Shown: positions 1 to 11,125, numbered from the stretch's first letter. The stretch: DNA of 64,000 nucleotides from Siphonodentalium dalli (GCA_032622095.1 CP136061.1:42289797-42353796); one strand, 5' to 3'. Made by a program: numbers and translations. The notes: generated by a model from the letters alone, not told the origin.

Positions 1-2229
1 TAACTAGGAATAAGGATGTACATGTAACATCTTCATAATCTTGACTTGACTTAACTGGTCAGTTTTGATTTAATACCAATCTAAGCATTGGGCCCATACT
101 AGTATGATGCAATAATCTGACTAATTATTAACATGATGAAAGCTCATCAATGTGAGTTTTGCATTGCAAATTTTAATAAAGCAATTTTACAGGATTTTGG
201 TGTTTGACAGTGCAGGCAATATCCATGTTCTATTTACTATGTTAAAATGACCATTTAAAATGTTCAGCTAAATTTATACATCGGTAGGATGACAGTAGCT
301 GCAGGGAAATATCCATGCTGTTTTTCATACAGTTTACCGGTTTGGGCGCCCATATTCCAGGCGACAATTTTTTTTTTTAACAATTATTTTGTTTTTTCTT
401 CAATTTAGGTCACAATACATATCATAACAAGATGCAAATTATTTATATATTTATATATGGGCTCTTTCACGTTAAAGGTTGACAAAATGAATTTTTCGGA
501 TAGGAGGGAAAATGATGCATAAATTTGTCATTGTGTTTGGAGTGTCTTAATAATATTTCTATACTGACGCACAGCCCAACCTGCAGACAAAATTTCACTA
601 CTACATCAGGGGGGGTCGGAAAAAATTTCCAGACACGTATGATGGGTGGGTGGGTGTCTCTTGGGTCCAAAAGACAGTTTTTTCCATATGCCAAATTTGT
701 TTTCCATTCCTGCTATTGAGTCTTATTTTGATGTGTTTTGAACAGAAACAGGTCATATATAGTTAATACTAATGCTATACTACATATAGAAGTTATCAGA
801 AGTTGGATCAGTTGCACAATGGCCAACAATAACCCAAATTCAACTTGATAGAACTAGACACTGCGCTATTGGAAAAATAAAATTTAATCAGGATTCCATC
901 TACTGATACAGCAAAATAAGAATAACTATGCAGAACTCAGCTGAAAATAAGCAATAAAATGAAAGCACACTTGACCATATGTGACTTGGAAATAAAGATA
1001 TAATAAATAATGGAATAAAATAGACTTTTGACAACGTAAAACAAAATCTTAACAAATAAATTGAAGGCCAGCCGGGCCAGCTTGAACAATTTCACATTGT
1101 TTTCCATGTTAATGTGGATCAGCTTGTAATGTTAAAGGCACGTGCGGCCTTAATTGTCGAAAATATTCATATTTGTTCCAAACACCGTAAACAGAAAAAC
1201 ATTAAAACGCATACAGTTCCGTTCATATATACCATGACTATCGCGTACACAGCATGTTATCATAAAGACCTACTATATTTTACCCAAGCAAGAGCCTGAT
1301 TGTGTTACAGAAGACAGCACAATGCTACTGGCTAATCACACATAAATGGCATAAACGCTCTTTATTAGTTCCATATCAGGTATTCACCAACAAAGAACGC
1401 TCTTTATGTTTACCATCATAATATAAACAAACACCAGAAAAGTTACTTTTTATGCTTTTGTTTACATAACAATGGTCAAACATATGACCATAACATACTG
1501 TTTATGCGATATATCTTATTTGTATACGGACAAAGTCTATCTACATTTTGATGTTCTTTCTGTTTGTGGCGGTTTTTGACGGGTGGATATATTTTCACAG
1601 GATACCCACCGCCAATGCCAACCGTGTCTTTAATCACAGTAACGAAGATTTTATCGTCACTGATATCGTGAGCAAAAAAGAAGTGAAATTGGGCTATCCA
1701 TCCATATTATTCCCAATTATTACGAAGCCTATTACTTCAGGCAGTGGCTACCAGCCCAGGGTAATTTCCAGGCCAGTTTTGGTACCTGCATGTAACAGGT
1801 ATGGGCGCCCAAAAAACAGTTAGAAAGAAGAAAAATTCCTCAGATAATTTGTTACTAGAAAACAAACACAACTAACACTAAATCATCAAATAAAGCAATA
1901 AATTGTCATTTTATGGCAGTATGTACATGTAGTTCAAGGGGGAGGCCATCCCATACCCTCCCCAACTTAGGGGTGCGGCCTTCAGATATGACTTTGGCAT
2001 ATAAACAGGTGTCCCCAAATAATTACTGGAAACTACACTGTACCAGCCTGCCATTACACTCTATAACATGTTTCCTCAGTTCTGGTATCTGAGATGCCCC
2101 AAGAAGAGTCACGCATGTATATCATAGTTATGTTTGGTATTAGCATTATTCTTCAAACTGGGATGAACTGGGATGAACAGTTGTATTTCCACATGTGTTG
2201 ATAAACAATTTGATTCCAGCAATACAGTA
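1..2229. other. AT-rich noncoding DNA, no supported gene
   Basis: I see no convincing gene here. The longest open frame (1548-1823) has no recognisable domain and no clear exon borders. A G-rich 45-bp segment at 601-645 is one copy of a dispersed repeat. Confidence 0.5.
601..645 (+). repeat. Dispersed repeat core, copy A
   Basis: A G-run followed by GTCGGAAAAAATTTCCA and CACGTATGAT. The same block is present in inverted orientation at 3586-3636 with few mismatches and a longer G/C run, so both are fragments of one repeat family. Confidence 0.6.
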
Positions 2230-2670
2230 CTCTCGGGCTCCAAATAAAAGTGCAGGCCCCAATAATAGTGCAGGGGGGGAATTCCATTGAAAGTTAATAA
2301 AAGTGCAGACCCAAATAATAGTGCAGGGGAAACTCTGAGCAAAACATCAACTGTTAAAACATATTATTTTTACAGTTCGTGTACCGGTAGGTCAAGTATA
2401 GGAATCAACATAGTACGGTATGTGTCATGTGGTGTTTTATTCAGTATTTAAATGTTCACATGTGTGTCATATATTTGAATATGTACATGCATAATGATAT
2501 AAACTCATCATTTTGGTATCAGAGTCATATAGAAATCTTGAGTTTGTGCCGATTTCAATTTTCATAGCCTCAAAATTAATAAACGTGCAGACCCAAATAA
2601 GGACTGTGCAGGGGGGAAATTTCCCAAGAAAATAATAAACGTGCATGCATGTTTATTTGGAGCCCAAGAG
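2230..2670. mobile_element. MITE-like element with TA flanks
   Basis: The ends are inverted repeats of about 25 bp: the left end begins CTCTCGGGCTCCAAATAAA and the right end is its imperfect complement (GGGCTCCAAATAAA is shared). A TA dinucleotide flanks each side (2228-2229 and 2671-2672), as in Tc1/mariner-type insertions. There is no coding capacity. Internal direct repeats of an AATAATAGTGCAGG motif occur. An inverted, interrupted relative lies at 4255-4954. Confidence 0.55.
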
Positions 2671-2802
2671 TAATGCCCTAATAAAACGACTCCATAACCA
2701 CAGCAGAATAATGGGTAATTTTTCAGGATTTAGTCGGAAATTAAAATTAAATTACCCATTACTGTATATCACATAGCAAAAAATCTGAAATATGTAGGTG
2801 CT

Positions 2803-2850
2803 GGGTGGGGGGGAAGATACTCAGGCCTGGGTATCTCCCCCCCCCCACCC
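2803..2850. repeat. G/C-rich palindrome
   Basis: A run of G followed by AAGATACTCAGG meets its near-complement CCTGGGTATCT followed by a run of C. The left-arm sequence GAAGATACCCAGG recurs as direct copies at about 3101-3145, next to a G-run of about 20. Confidence 0.6.
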
Positions 2851-3585
2851 AAAATTTTTACTCTATAAAATTTTGCTCATATAAAGTTAATTTCTCGCCA
2901 TTTCATGACTATATAAAGCAAATTAAACGATAGAATCATAAGGTAATATTTTGACATATTTATGCTATTATTGGGTTAAGTTAAACTTCAAAATAACAAT
3001 TTTTTTTTTTTTTTTATAGTTTTCTCGGCATTTCTTACCATAATAATATAAAATAAGTGAGGGAAAAAAAATGTACGAGTGGGGGGGGGGGGGGGGGGGG
3101 AAGATACCCAGGGTGGGGGGGGGAAGATACCCAGGGGGGGAAGATATCGTGTTACACCGGTACCATGTATTCTGTAGAATACTCAAATGTGATTATGTGA
3201 CTAGATCATGTGACTATATATTATGAAAATGAATGTTAATAAAAACCTTGGCACTCTGCCTATATATCCCTAGAAATGTGATTATGTTGACACATTTCTT
3301 GATTAATGACACTTATATGATAAATTCAAATAGTATAGTTATCTCATTATGCACTGTTCTATTCAAATATAGCGCAATAAATTATGATAATGCAGGATAA
3401 TCAGCTATTTGGTTGCTCAATTGATCATTTTTCTCAAATTTAAGGGGGTGGGTGTCCAAAACTGACCGGAAAAAACTTCCTGAAACGGAAAAAAAAAGGT
3501 GGGTGTCCAAAATTGCCTGGAAAAAAAGGCCAGAAACGGAAGAAATTGGGTGGGTGGGTCCCCTGTGGCCGGAAAAAATTAAAAT

Positions 3586-3636
3586 GATCATACGTGCCTG
3601 GAAATTTTTTCCGACCCCCCCCCCCCCTGACTACAT
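3586..3636 (-). repeat. Dispersed repeat core, copy B
   Basis: Inverted copy of the block at 601-645: ATCATACGTGCCTGGAAATT, then TTTTCCGAC and a long C-run. Confidence 0.6.
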
Positions 3637-4254
3637 TGGAAAAAATAACAAAATTGTAGGGCGATGGGTACCAATTTTGGCATATTTTGAGTGGCCAATC
3701 ATTGCTTTGATGATTTTGTTTTCCTTATATTTATTTTAATTTATGGGTTTGCCAAAAATGTCCTCATTTAACCTTTAGCCTATGTCTGGTTGATCTTGTG
3801 GTGAAAATTTTGAGTGATTTCGTGGTTTCAGTTTGATGATATTTGAATTTGAAGGTTATTGAGATATTCCGTTAAATGATTTATAGCATGTGAATCTAAA
3901 ATAAAGCTTTTCATAAACACAATTTACAATAACCATGGATCAGGAATATTGTTCAGTTGGACATTTCATGGTATAGAAGATTAATGGTAAAATTTGTTTT
4001 CTGTGTATTAGTCTATTTAAATTATATTCAATTCTCCAAAATATGTACACATATATTCCGTTAAAATCTGTCCTCTCCGAGAATCTTTGTCAACTGTTAA
4101 TATTAATGAAATGAGAAAATCATTTTGTATTGTGGGTAAACTGTCACTAGTATTGAGGGTGTATAAACTTTAATTGGTGGGCTAAACCATCCCGATTTGG
4201 TACAGCAGCTCATTAAATGTTAAAAAAAATTTCCTCTCCGAGAATTCAAGCATA

Positions 4255-4954
4255 GAACCCAGTGAACATTTACAAATTGAATAAAACACCACATGACACA
4301 TACTGTCTTGATTCCTATACTTGACCTACATGTGTACTAGTACAATACAAATACTTTGTTTAAAGGTACTCAATCCGATAAAACTCCTCTCAATTACTAT
4401 TTCAATGGCTTCGGGGTCAAAAATATTTGATTCAAGTCGAGGAAGTCACCCATCAAAGCTCAGATTTGTTAGATATCGATTTTAGAAATCTATTATTTTT
4501 CGTTATCGGGAATACTTTCTGGCCCAGAACTCAGTCAAAATTGGGTTATTATTACCACTTGATTTTAGAGTTATCCATCCTTGTCTGTTTGAATAGATTT
4601 TAGTGTACAAATCCCGAGCAGATTTCGGCAGTTGAAGGCAATTATTAGTACTCATCTCGAGTAAATAACAAATTTCAAAAATCAATATCTAATAACTCTG
4701 AGCTTTGTTTGATGGGTTCTTCGACTCGAATCAAATATTTTTTACCCCCAAAGCCAAAGAAATAGTAATATAGGACCCTCTGATCAGATTGTTGTTGCTG
4801 GAATCTGTTGAGATGGGGACCCTCTGTTCGGATTGAGTACCTTTAACCACAATTAATATGTTGATGTTTTGCTTAGAGTTCCCCCTGCACTATTATTTGG
4901 GTCTGCACGTTTATTAACTTTCAATGGAAATTACCCCCTGCACTATTGTTATGG
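4255..4954 (-). repeat. Older copy of the 2230-2670 family, split by an insertion
   Basis: Read on the minus strand, 4954-4855 matches about 2258-2360 and 4345-4255 matches about 2385-2475, both at high identity. The two halves are separated by the TTAA-flanked element at 4360-4846, which must therefore be the younger insertion. Confidence 0.6.
4360..4846. mobile_element. Foldback MITE with TTAA ends
   Basis: Both ends carry a perfect 19-bp inverted repeat (TTAAAGGTACTCAATCCGA), the outermost four bases being TTAA on each side. Behind the ends the arms stay complementary for over 100 bp, so the single strand could fold into a long hairpin. A TTAA duplication is the mark of piggyBac-type transposition, but the terminal bases are not the usual CCC of that superfamily, so the assignment is tentative. 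No coding capacity. Confidence 0.65.
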
Positions 4955-5803
4955 AAGCATGCGCATGTACTAGTAGTCATTGTAAGATTGCATATTAATG
5001 GGGACATTATATAGGCTAGCATATATTTATGATGTCAGCATTATAGTACTAGCGAGTATAAGACAATAGGTTAATCAGCCGAATGTGATTGGCGATGAAT
5101 TAATTTATGGCTCATTGATTAAATAAATAATACAAGGCGAAATAATATGTATGCTTGATGACTGTGTAGCAATACTAAACATAGTTTCCAGGCAGGTATA
5201 GCTTAACATATTTATTGCTACTTTCATATCTATTAATAATACAAAATTTTTAGCTGTGTCTGTAATTAGTTTTGACAGTATATAACAAAGATAAAAACAC
5301 GATAATTTCCCCAATTATAAGCGCAATTAAATTTGGCAAATATTTTTTTTATTTGGCAAAAAATAATTTTCATTTGGCAAAAATTTTGGCAAGAGAAACT
5401 TTTGGTCCTGCCAATGCATTTTCTAATAAATGCCTGTCTACCATAGGGCGCTGCCCATATCGAAGATAATGATAATACATTGGCCAAACAATTTTTATAT
5501 ACCTTGACCGTGTTAGCCAACTGGTGCATTCTCTGATATTTGTGAGGCTCCCTGTGGCAGACTTGCATATATAAGAGAATTCACTCATTGCACCGACACA
5601 GTATATTTAAAGCTGCACCAGTACAGATCCCATCATGAAAGTTAAGTGCCCATTTCGAACGTTATTCTCATAGATCATTGCAGGTTGAGTCTAACACAAA
5701 AATGGATGCAGGTAACAGATCAGTGATCGACATCATGTGACATGATTTTACCCAACCAACATCCTGCAATCATGTTCCATAGCAGCAAATGCATGTCAGA
5801 GTG
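4955..5803. other. AT-rich noncoding DNA
   Basis: No supported gene. Contains the short repeat cluster at 5331-5392. A minus-strand open frame beginning at 5588 ends at a weak splice-donor-like site near 5500 but has no recognisable domain. Confidence 0.4.
5331..5392. repeat. Short direct repeats ATTTGGCAAA
   Basis: Three copies of ATTTGGCAAA and a degenerate fourth lie about 20 bp apart in AT-rich DNA. Confidence 0.7.
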
Positions 5804-6599
5804 GCTAATGGGGTAGTTGTCGTAATGTTTTATACATAGACAGGCCTTTCCACAAGGAAAACACAGCGCGAGCATTTATTTGCTCCCGTAATGCAGAAGA
5901 CAGTTGTACTATGGCACCCATACTATAATTGTATGTTGGGTTTTTTCTCAAACAAAAAGTCATTGTGGAATAGACCTATGTCGAGTTACACTTTAATATG
6001 CCATACTAGTACATGTAGTTGAACTGAGATGCTAAAGGATCTAAATAAACCATAAAATAGTTCAATATTGAACCAACAATTACAGTCTCCATTAGTATTT
6101 TGCGAAGAAGGACGGGTGCAAATTTTAGCACCCACGATTTGAAAATTACGAGTGCATATGGGTGCGAGAGCAATCATTCCCGTCTCCTGGGAAGGACAGC
6201 ATAGATGCACACTGTGTGCATTTATGTATATGGTACATAACATAAATGCACGTGACCAGTCTCGCGTAGTGTCATGTGACAGGGGTCATTGTCGTAGTGT
6301 TTTCTACATAAATGCACACGTTTTGATATTTTTTGTATGTTAATTTTCTTCCGTTCATCGACCAAACAACCATGCAGTTCTTTCCGTCCCTGTTTAATAC
6401 TAAGAAAACTATGCGACCGATGAACAATTTTATTGCAGTTTCGTCATTGTGATAAAAGAATGCCTTTATCAGAACTTTGGAAGAAAAATAGTTATGAATT
6501 GAAGCAGATGGCAATTATTTACGGTAACATTTCAATCTCGTGCCGACTAAGACTGGTGTGCATTTATGTATAAAACATTACGACAACGACCCCATTAGC
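5804..6599. mobile_element. Non-autonomous element with long TIRs and 9-bp target duplication
   Basis: The two ends are inverted repeats of about 35 bp with one mismatch, beginning GCTAATGGGGTAGTTGTCGT on the left. They are flanked by a perfect 9-bp direct repeat, GTCAGAGTG, at 5795-5803 and 6600-6608. A 9-bp duplication with long terminal repeats fits Mutator-like (MULE) transposition. Internal inverted pieces of the terminal sequence (around 6216-6251 and 6280-6322) suggest a nested or rearranged interior. No transposase frame is seen. Confidence 0.75.
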
Positions 6600-6776
6600 G
6601 TCAGAGTGTAAATAGTAACCCATGGTTGCTTGTTGAACTTATTATCTGAACAATTCCTAAGGAAACTACTCATCAATGCATACAAAATGGGCCAAAGGAA
6701 CCCAATATCTGACTTGACCTCAATGAGTATAAATTTAGTAAAGAAAGGGTTATTAAATAAGTAGTTTTATACTTAC

Positions 6777-6843
6777 AAGATGATGTACTATCATTTGTTG
6801 CCATCGCAGCGGTAATAGAACATGTACAGTATTTATTCCAGAA
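6777..6843 (-). CDS. Candidate internal exon, minus strand
   Basis: The 67-nt segment is bounded on the minus strand by a good acceptor (CTTCTTTTTCAG) and a strong donor (CTT followed by GTAAGTAT). One frame is open throughout and includes an ATG in a fair context that would begin M-A-T-N-D. I do not recognise the product. It may be a coding exon or a first coding exon of a host gene whose remainder lies to the left; no partner exon was found. Confidence 0.35.
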
Positions 6844-6980
6844 CTGAAAAAGAAGTACAAAACCTGCTTTATGTTGGTTTTCCAAATAGCTAGCGTTCAA
6901 TTTCCATAATTGCTGCTACTCTACATGGAGAATTGTGATAAAACTAAAAATTCTAAAATTTAGTAGGCCTATTCTGTCAG

Positions 6981-7034
6981 CTTTACAAACCAGCAATACC
7001 CAATGGAATTGTTCAGTTACAGTTGAATGAGGGC
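6981..7034 (+). CDS. Candidate internal exon, plus strand
   Basis: A 54-nt segment lies between an acceptor-like TTCTGTCAG and a donor GTAAGTAT. It is open in phase 0 for 18 codons (LYKPAIPNGIVQLQLNEG). The PNG-I-hydrophobic pattern is loosely like part of a fibronectin type III domain, but the segment is too short to assign. Confidence 0.25.
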
Positions 7035-7130
7035 GTAAGTATAACAGCAGTTCCAGTTTCTTTTGACATACAAAATCAGCTAGTGAAATATCATAAATTC
7101 ATATGTACATGTATGGCTAACACTCAGTAG

Positions 7131-7311
7131 TACTCTCAGGTGCCTAATAATAGTGTCAGCACGATTATTAATTTAATAATTTTGGAAAAAATTCCCAACG
7201 ATCACTATTATTTGGAAAATGAGACATAAAGTGAAACTGCCATCACTATTATTAATTGCAGCCTAAATCCTCACCCATCACTATTATTAGGCCATCACGA
7301 TTATCAGGTTT
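7131..7311. repeat. Palindromic repeat related to the 2230-2670 family
   Basis: Begins TACTCTCAGGTGCCTAATAA and contains inverted copies of CTAATAATAGTG / CACTATTATTAG. The AATAATAGTG motif and the TACTCTC end are shared with the MITE at 2230-2670, but the similarity is lower. Confidence 0.4.
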
Positions 7312-7424
7312 ACGTTGAACCCCTTTCTCTGCAATTAGTGGACTTTACACCTACTAGTAGATCCAGTGGCGTGATTTAAAACCAATTTTCGCACATTCAT
7401 CTGCACATGTTTGTTTCGTTTTAA

Positions 7425-7501
7425 AACATTGCCGATTGAACCTAGGAACAGATCTATTGGATAAAAAACCTGATTTGTTCCGAAGTTCAATCGGCAATGT
7501 T
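7425..7501. ncRNA. Pre-miRNA-like hairpin (candidate)
   Basis: A perfect 17-bp stem (AACATTGCCGATTGAAC with its exact complement) continues after a 3x3 internal loop into a second 6-bp stem (GGAACA/TGTTCC) and closes with an AT-rich loop. The 77-nt size and imperfect inner stem resemble an animal microRNA precursor. It could equally be a tiny foldback transposon. The strand cannot be decided. Confidence 0.3.
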
Positions 7502-7903
7502 AGGCTTCAATGCCTACAATTGTGTGTAAGCATTAAAGATCATGTGCAGCGCTGAACAGTGCATTTGAGTGTAAACTCCCCCCCCCCCACCAAAAAATAA
7601 AGAATAACAATTTACAAATTACTGGGACTGGGTACATTCATAGAATAATTTCATTCAACTTCAAGCTCCGGATAGGTGGAAATTCATGTTTACGTTTTCT
7701 GGCTGACAGATTAAGCTGAGGTCACTTTGAGTTTGAAAGGTTACTATAGACTATACTGTGGATTCCACATGTTGCAACGTCATTGCTTGTTGCTGTGCCC
7801 AATTTTGAGGACTGTGAAATTAATATGTATCATTGACATTGTATATGGCAACATTGTGAAGAAAAAAAATATGGTGACTATAATTTATAAATACAGCCCT
7901 GTG

Positions 7904-8044
7904 TCATGATTCTGGTCTTCTTCTCCTCACTCTGCATCTTCCACTGTCTCTGGCAGTGTGAATGTCAGGGTTGATCATTGGAATGTCGAAATCGAATTCA
8001 CAAAGTTCGCTCCATTCATGAATATGATCAGCTGATTTACATTT
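7904..8044 (-). CDS. Candidate terminal coding exon of a host gene, minus strand
   Basis: On the minus strand an acceptor (TTTTCATTGTGTCAG) is followed by 46 codons open in phase 0 and a TGA at 7906-7904. The peptide looks like real protein: it begins K-C-K-S-A-D-H-I-H-E-W-S-E-L-C, has an acidic, hydrophobic middle and ends in a basic tail (RVRRRRPES). The C/H spacing suggests part of a zinc-binding fold that would use a cysteine from the preceding exon. I do not recognise the family. The upstream first exon may be the donor-bearing segment at 9333. Confidence 0.45.
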   Translation of the reverse strand, partial: KCKSADHIHEWSELCEFDFDIPMINPDIHTARDSGRCRVRRRRPES

Positions 8045-9332
8045 CTGACACAATGAAAATATGGATTGAATGATTGATTGATTCAGGTCCGCCTCAATAA
8101 TTAACTGGTCATCTGGTCACTTCTAGTATTGCTGATACTAATAACAGTGAGTACAAATAACTATAATCACTGGAAAAACACAATAATTGTTTTAAATCGG
8201 GAACATTCCCAATTTCTGACAGTGACAACTTCAACTTCAAGTCGTGGCGGAAGTTGTATCAAATTGTAAACAACAATCACATGGGTCATGGCTACCAATT
8301 ATGGATAGGCCACACCAATTTGTTTTCGCTTCAATCATTCAGTCTTCACGGACTATATTACTTATTAGTATATATCAGTATTTGTAGTAAATTGTACTAA
8401 ATTGTAATTTGTAGCAATCCAGTAATGGGCAGTATTTAATGATATATTAAATTTATTATTAATTAAACTTTTAAAGTTGATTAAAATTTCCGCCGGACCA
8501 AGAATATGAAATTCAGAATGGCAAGCCGCATTCTCGGTATTGCCACTATTGCCAGTATTGGCTAGCCTATTTCCTAGTAGTACTAGTAGTACTGGTAGTA
8601 GTACTATTTTGCATTGGGAGGATTGGGAGGATTGATATTGGCAATATTATAATTTATAAATTATAATTTAATTTTAAATCTATATCATATGTACATAATA
8701 TTTTTGTTAATAATAATAATAATATGTAAATTGTAATATATTATATTATAATTTATATATGGAATTTAATATGAAGTACGTAAACTTCAAGATATCTTAT
8801 CAATACAGACAATAGGTTTAGCATTAATTAATGATAACTTAAGAACTAAGATTGATTCATTGAATATGATTCATGAAATAGGCCTAATCTAGTAATCAAA
8901 TCAGGCTAATCATAGCCTCATGAGTAATGACTAGTCTAAATTCTAATGTAATGATAATATCTAATTATCTTAAATAATTATTATAATAAATACATTAAAA
9001 TGGCCTGTGAGTTAGATACCGACATTTACCATGTAAATTGTAAGCTGAGTAATACTAACTAATACTAATATTACTATTAAGAATTTAAGTCAACCTAGCA
9101 CTAGTAGCAGTACCTAGCACTAGCAGTGCCAGTAGGCAGTACTGCCTACTGCCTAGTAGTAGTAGTAGTAGTAGTAGTAGTACTGGCAGTAGCAAGTTAG
9201 CTAACAGTAACAGTAACACAGGAAATTATTAATGATAATTTATATAGGCCTATTATAATTATTTAGTTATAAATTAAATATAATTATTTAGTTTGAACAA
9301 TTTGTATAGCATTTTAATTTATGTGAACTTAC
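8045..9332. other. AT-rich, probably intronic or intergenic
   Basis: No exon could be supported. The stretch is extremely AT-rich around 8640-9000 and contains short ACTAGTAGT-type runs near 8573-8612 and a perfect 22-bp palindrome at 9130-9151. Confidence 0.4.
9154..9182 (+). repeat. (TAG)n microsatellite
   Basis: About nine to ten uninterrupted TAG units follow directly on a perfect 22-bp palindrome (9130-9151). Confidence 0.9.
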
Positions 9333-9650
9333 CTTTTGTGTAAACAAAACGTGTAGAATCAGAGTTGTTCAGAGTCCATGTCTGGCATGAGCATAATGGC
9401 GACTGACGGTGTCTGCATTCACACAAAATGACGTAAAAACGCGTCACGGGAACGGCGTCACGAGAACGGCGTCACGAGCACCTGTCAGGTAACAGGTGTT
9501 TTTATTAATCGTGAAACAGGCATGTTTTGAACTAAGATTAAAATTGGCTTTGCCTATTGTATGATCGGCATCGGAACTCTTCTTTTAATAGGACCACACG
9601 TGACAGCCACGTGATCGGACGATTTATACAAAATGGGCGCGTCAACATTT
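9333..9650 (-). promoter_or_regulatory. CpG-rich promoter-like region, candidate minus-strand first exon
   Basis: In otherwise CpG-poor DNA this stretch has three tandem 14-bp copies of CGTCACG(G/A)GAACGG (9442-9480), a TGACGTAA site at 9429-9436 and two CACGTG E-boxes near 9596-9615. CGTCA/TGACG is the half-site bound by CREB/ATF factors. At its left edge the minus strand has a strong splice donor (CACAAAAG followed by GTAAGTT, exon end at 9333). The putative exon has only a short upstream frame (19 codons ending in TGA), so it would be a noncoding 5' exon. Confidence 0.35.
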
Positions 9651-10449
9651 AATTTATTTTAGTGAAGTACAGTACCATAAATTGCGTAATTAGACAAATA
9701 ATTAACGTCAATTACGACCAAAGTAGAATACTGATAACATGCTTGGAATTAACAAGTGCCGATTTAAATGTATATTTGAAATAGTGCGTTTAATCGGCCC
9801 CGACGACATTCAAAGATGTGATATTACCACTACCAGTACAGTACTACTGCAAGTGCAAATCAAGGCCGGGTTAGTATGTTGGTCCTTTTAGATTTAAATG
9901 CATGACTATTTTGGTGTGATATTTCATGAACGCAATTTCAACCAATATACATGATATTTTTAATTTTACAGAAAATATTAAACAAAAATCACCCATTTAT
10001 TATTGAATGGTATTGTGTGATAGGGTCATTGACAAACCATACCCAAACCAAAACATACCCAACCAAAACATACCCATTTGATTTCGCTCCATATCTGTGT
10101 CGGGATGATAGTGAGTACATGGTGTCGGTCCGGCATCGATAATACAGCATCGGTTCGATACATATAATTGACCATCGCACCGACATCGCAAAACCGATAA
10201 TAACCGACATTGACAAATAAAAATGTCTGACATGTACCTAGCGAATTGATTTATTGTTCGATACCTTTCGTAACATCATATTTACATCATATCCACTAAC
10301 TTTATTATATTTAGGAATATTTAGAAATTTCTGTATCGTTAAACAAGTGCCGGTCCGATCTCGGTTTGGTGTCGGGATACCGGCACCGACACTCCCGACA
10401 CCAACCGACAAAAAGCCGACACCGGACCGATACCGCTATGTTTGTTGGG
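9651..10449. other. Noncoding DNA up to the tRNA array
   Basis: No gene supported. From about 10090 to 10436 the sequence is enriched in scattered CCGAC/GTCGG words (degenerate low-complexity repeats). The tRNA array begins abruptly at 10450. Confidence 0.5.
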
Positions 10450-10742
10450 TCTCGCCGTTTTTCTGTGATAAAGTTACCCAGGTTCCGGAAATTGTGATAA
10501 AAGTTACCCAGGTTGGAGAGGATTGTGATAAAGTTACCCAGGTTAATAGCATTTCATGTTTAGCAACAAATTATAAATTTTTGCGATCAAAATGACGAAC
10601 TACGGTACTAATAATAATTATGTCTTAATTTATGCTTAATAAGGGCTATTACTTGCCAAAATTGAACAATATTTCCCTCTGTCAGTTTTAAATCGAGTTG
10701 ATATTGTGAGATTTGCTTAACCTGAGTAACTTTATCACAATT

Positions 10743-10782
10743 CAAACATTTTGACAACTATACTTGCAAGAGAAAATGGCCA
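10743..10782 (+). promoter_or_regulatory. Conserved 5' flank of the forward tRNA gene (unit 1)
   Basis: These 40 nt before the forward gene match the 40 nt before the reverse gene (11250-11211, minus strand) at 32 positions, including CAAACATTTTGA and ATGGCCA next to the gene. The whole 5' flank was therefore duplicated with the gene; it may hold an upstream polymerase III element. Confidence 0.55.
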
Positions 10783-10854
10783 TCCCATGTGGTCTAGTGG
10801 TTAGGATTCCTGGCTTTCACCCAGGCGGCCCGGGTTCGATTCCCGGCATGGGAA
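10783..10854 (+). tRNA. tRNA-Glu (UUC), unit 1 forward
   Basis: A complete 72-nt cloverleaf: 7-bp acceptor stem TCCCATG/CATGGGA, discriminator A, anticodon loop CTTTCAC giving UUC (glutamate), T-arm CCGGG-TTCGATT-CCCGG. The internal polymerase III promoter is intact: A box TGGTCTAGTGG and B box GGTTCGATTCC. No intron, and CCA is not encoded, as in eukaryotes. A T4 run follows 12 nt downstream. It closely resembles the standard animal tRNA-Glu(UUC), so it is probably functional and not a SINE relic. Confidence 0.97.
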
Positions 10855-10865
10855 AGGTGAATATA

Positions 10866-10869
10866 TTTT
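10866..10869 (+). terminator. Pol III T4 terminator of the forward gene (unit 1)
   Basis: TTTT in GAATATATTTTG, the first T-run after the forward tRNA gene. T4 is the minimal and fairly weak polymerase III terminator in animals, so some read-through is possible. Confidence 0.6.
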
Positions 10870-11125
10870 GTCAAAACGTTTTGTTTGTTTTGTAGTAGAA
10901 TTTTGCACCAAGGAGGTGTCACACGTTCTAGTCGCGACAAGGCAACCAAGGCAGTCCCATACAAAGCACACGCGACAGGCAAGTATATATTTCTCAAGAT
11001 GTTTGAATTCTACATGACAATTTTCGGGCAGTCCGCTGTGGAGTGGTGTCGGAAATTTGAATGCAATTCGGCCTGCTCTGATTGTTGTGGAGAAATATTC
11101 TCGCAAAACTGAATTAAGTTCTGAT

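Larger units (their letters stand above)
2671..4254. other. Noncoding DNA with homopolymer and palindromic tracts
   Basis: No gene seen. It holds the G/C palindrome at 2803-2850, the G-runs near 3081-3145, short tandem copies of GGTGGGTGTCCAAAA around 3444-3520 and the inverted dispersed repeat at 3586-3636. Confidence 0.5.

Noticed and set aside
1548-1823. 91-codon open frame as a gene
   Set aside because: No domain, no clear start or splice context, and composition like the surrounding noncoding DNA.
5370-5588. Minus-strand frame starting at 5588 as a first exon
   Set aside because: The donor-like site near 5500 is weak, and no partner exon or domain was found.
10783-10854. tRNA-derived SINE
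   Set aside because: The sequence is a full, perfectly paired tRNA with discriminator base and terminator and no SINE body or A-rich tail.
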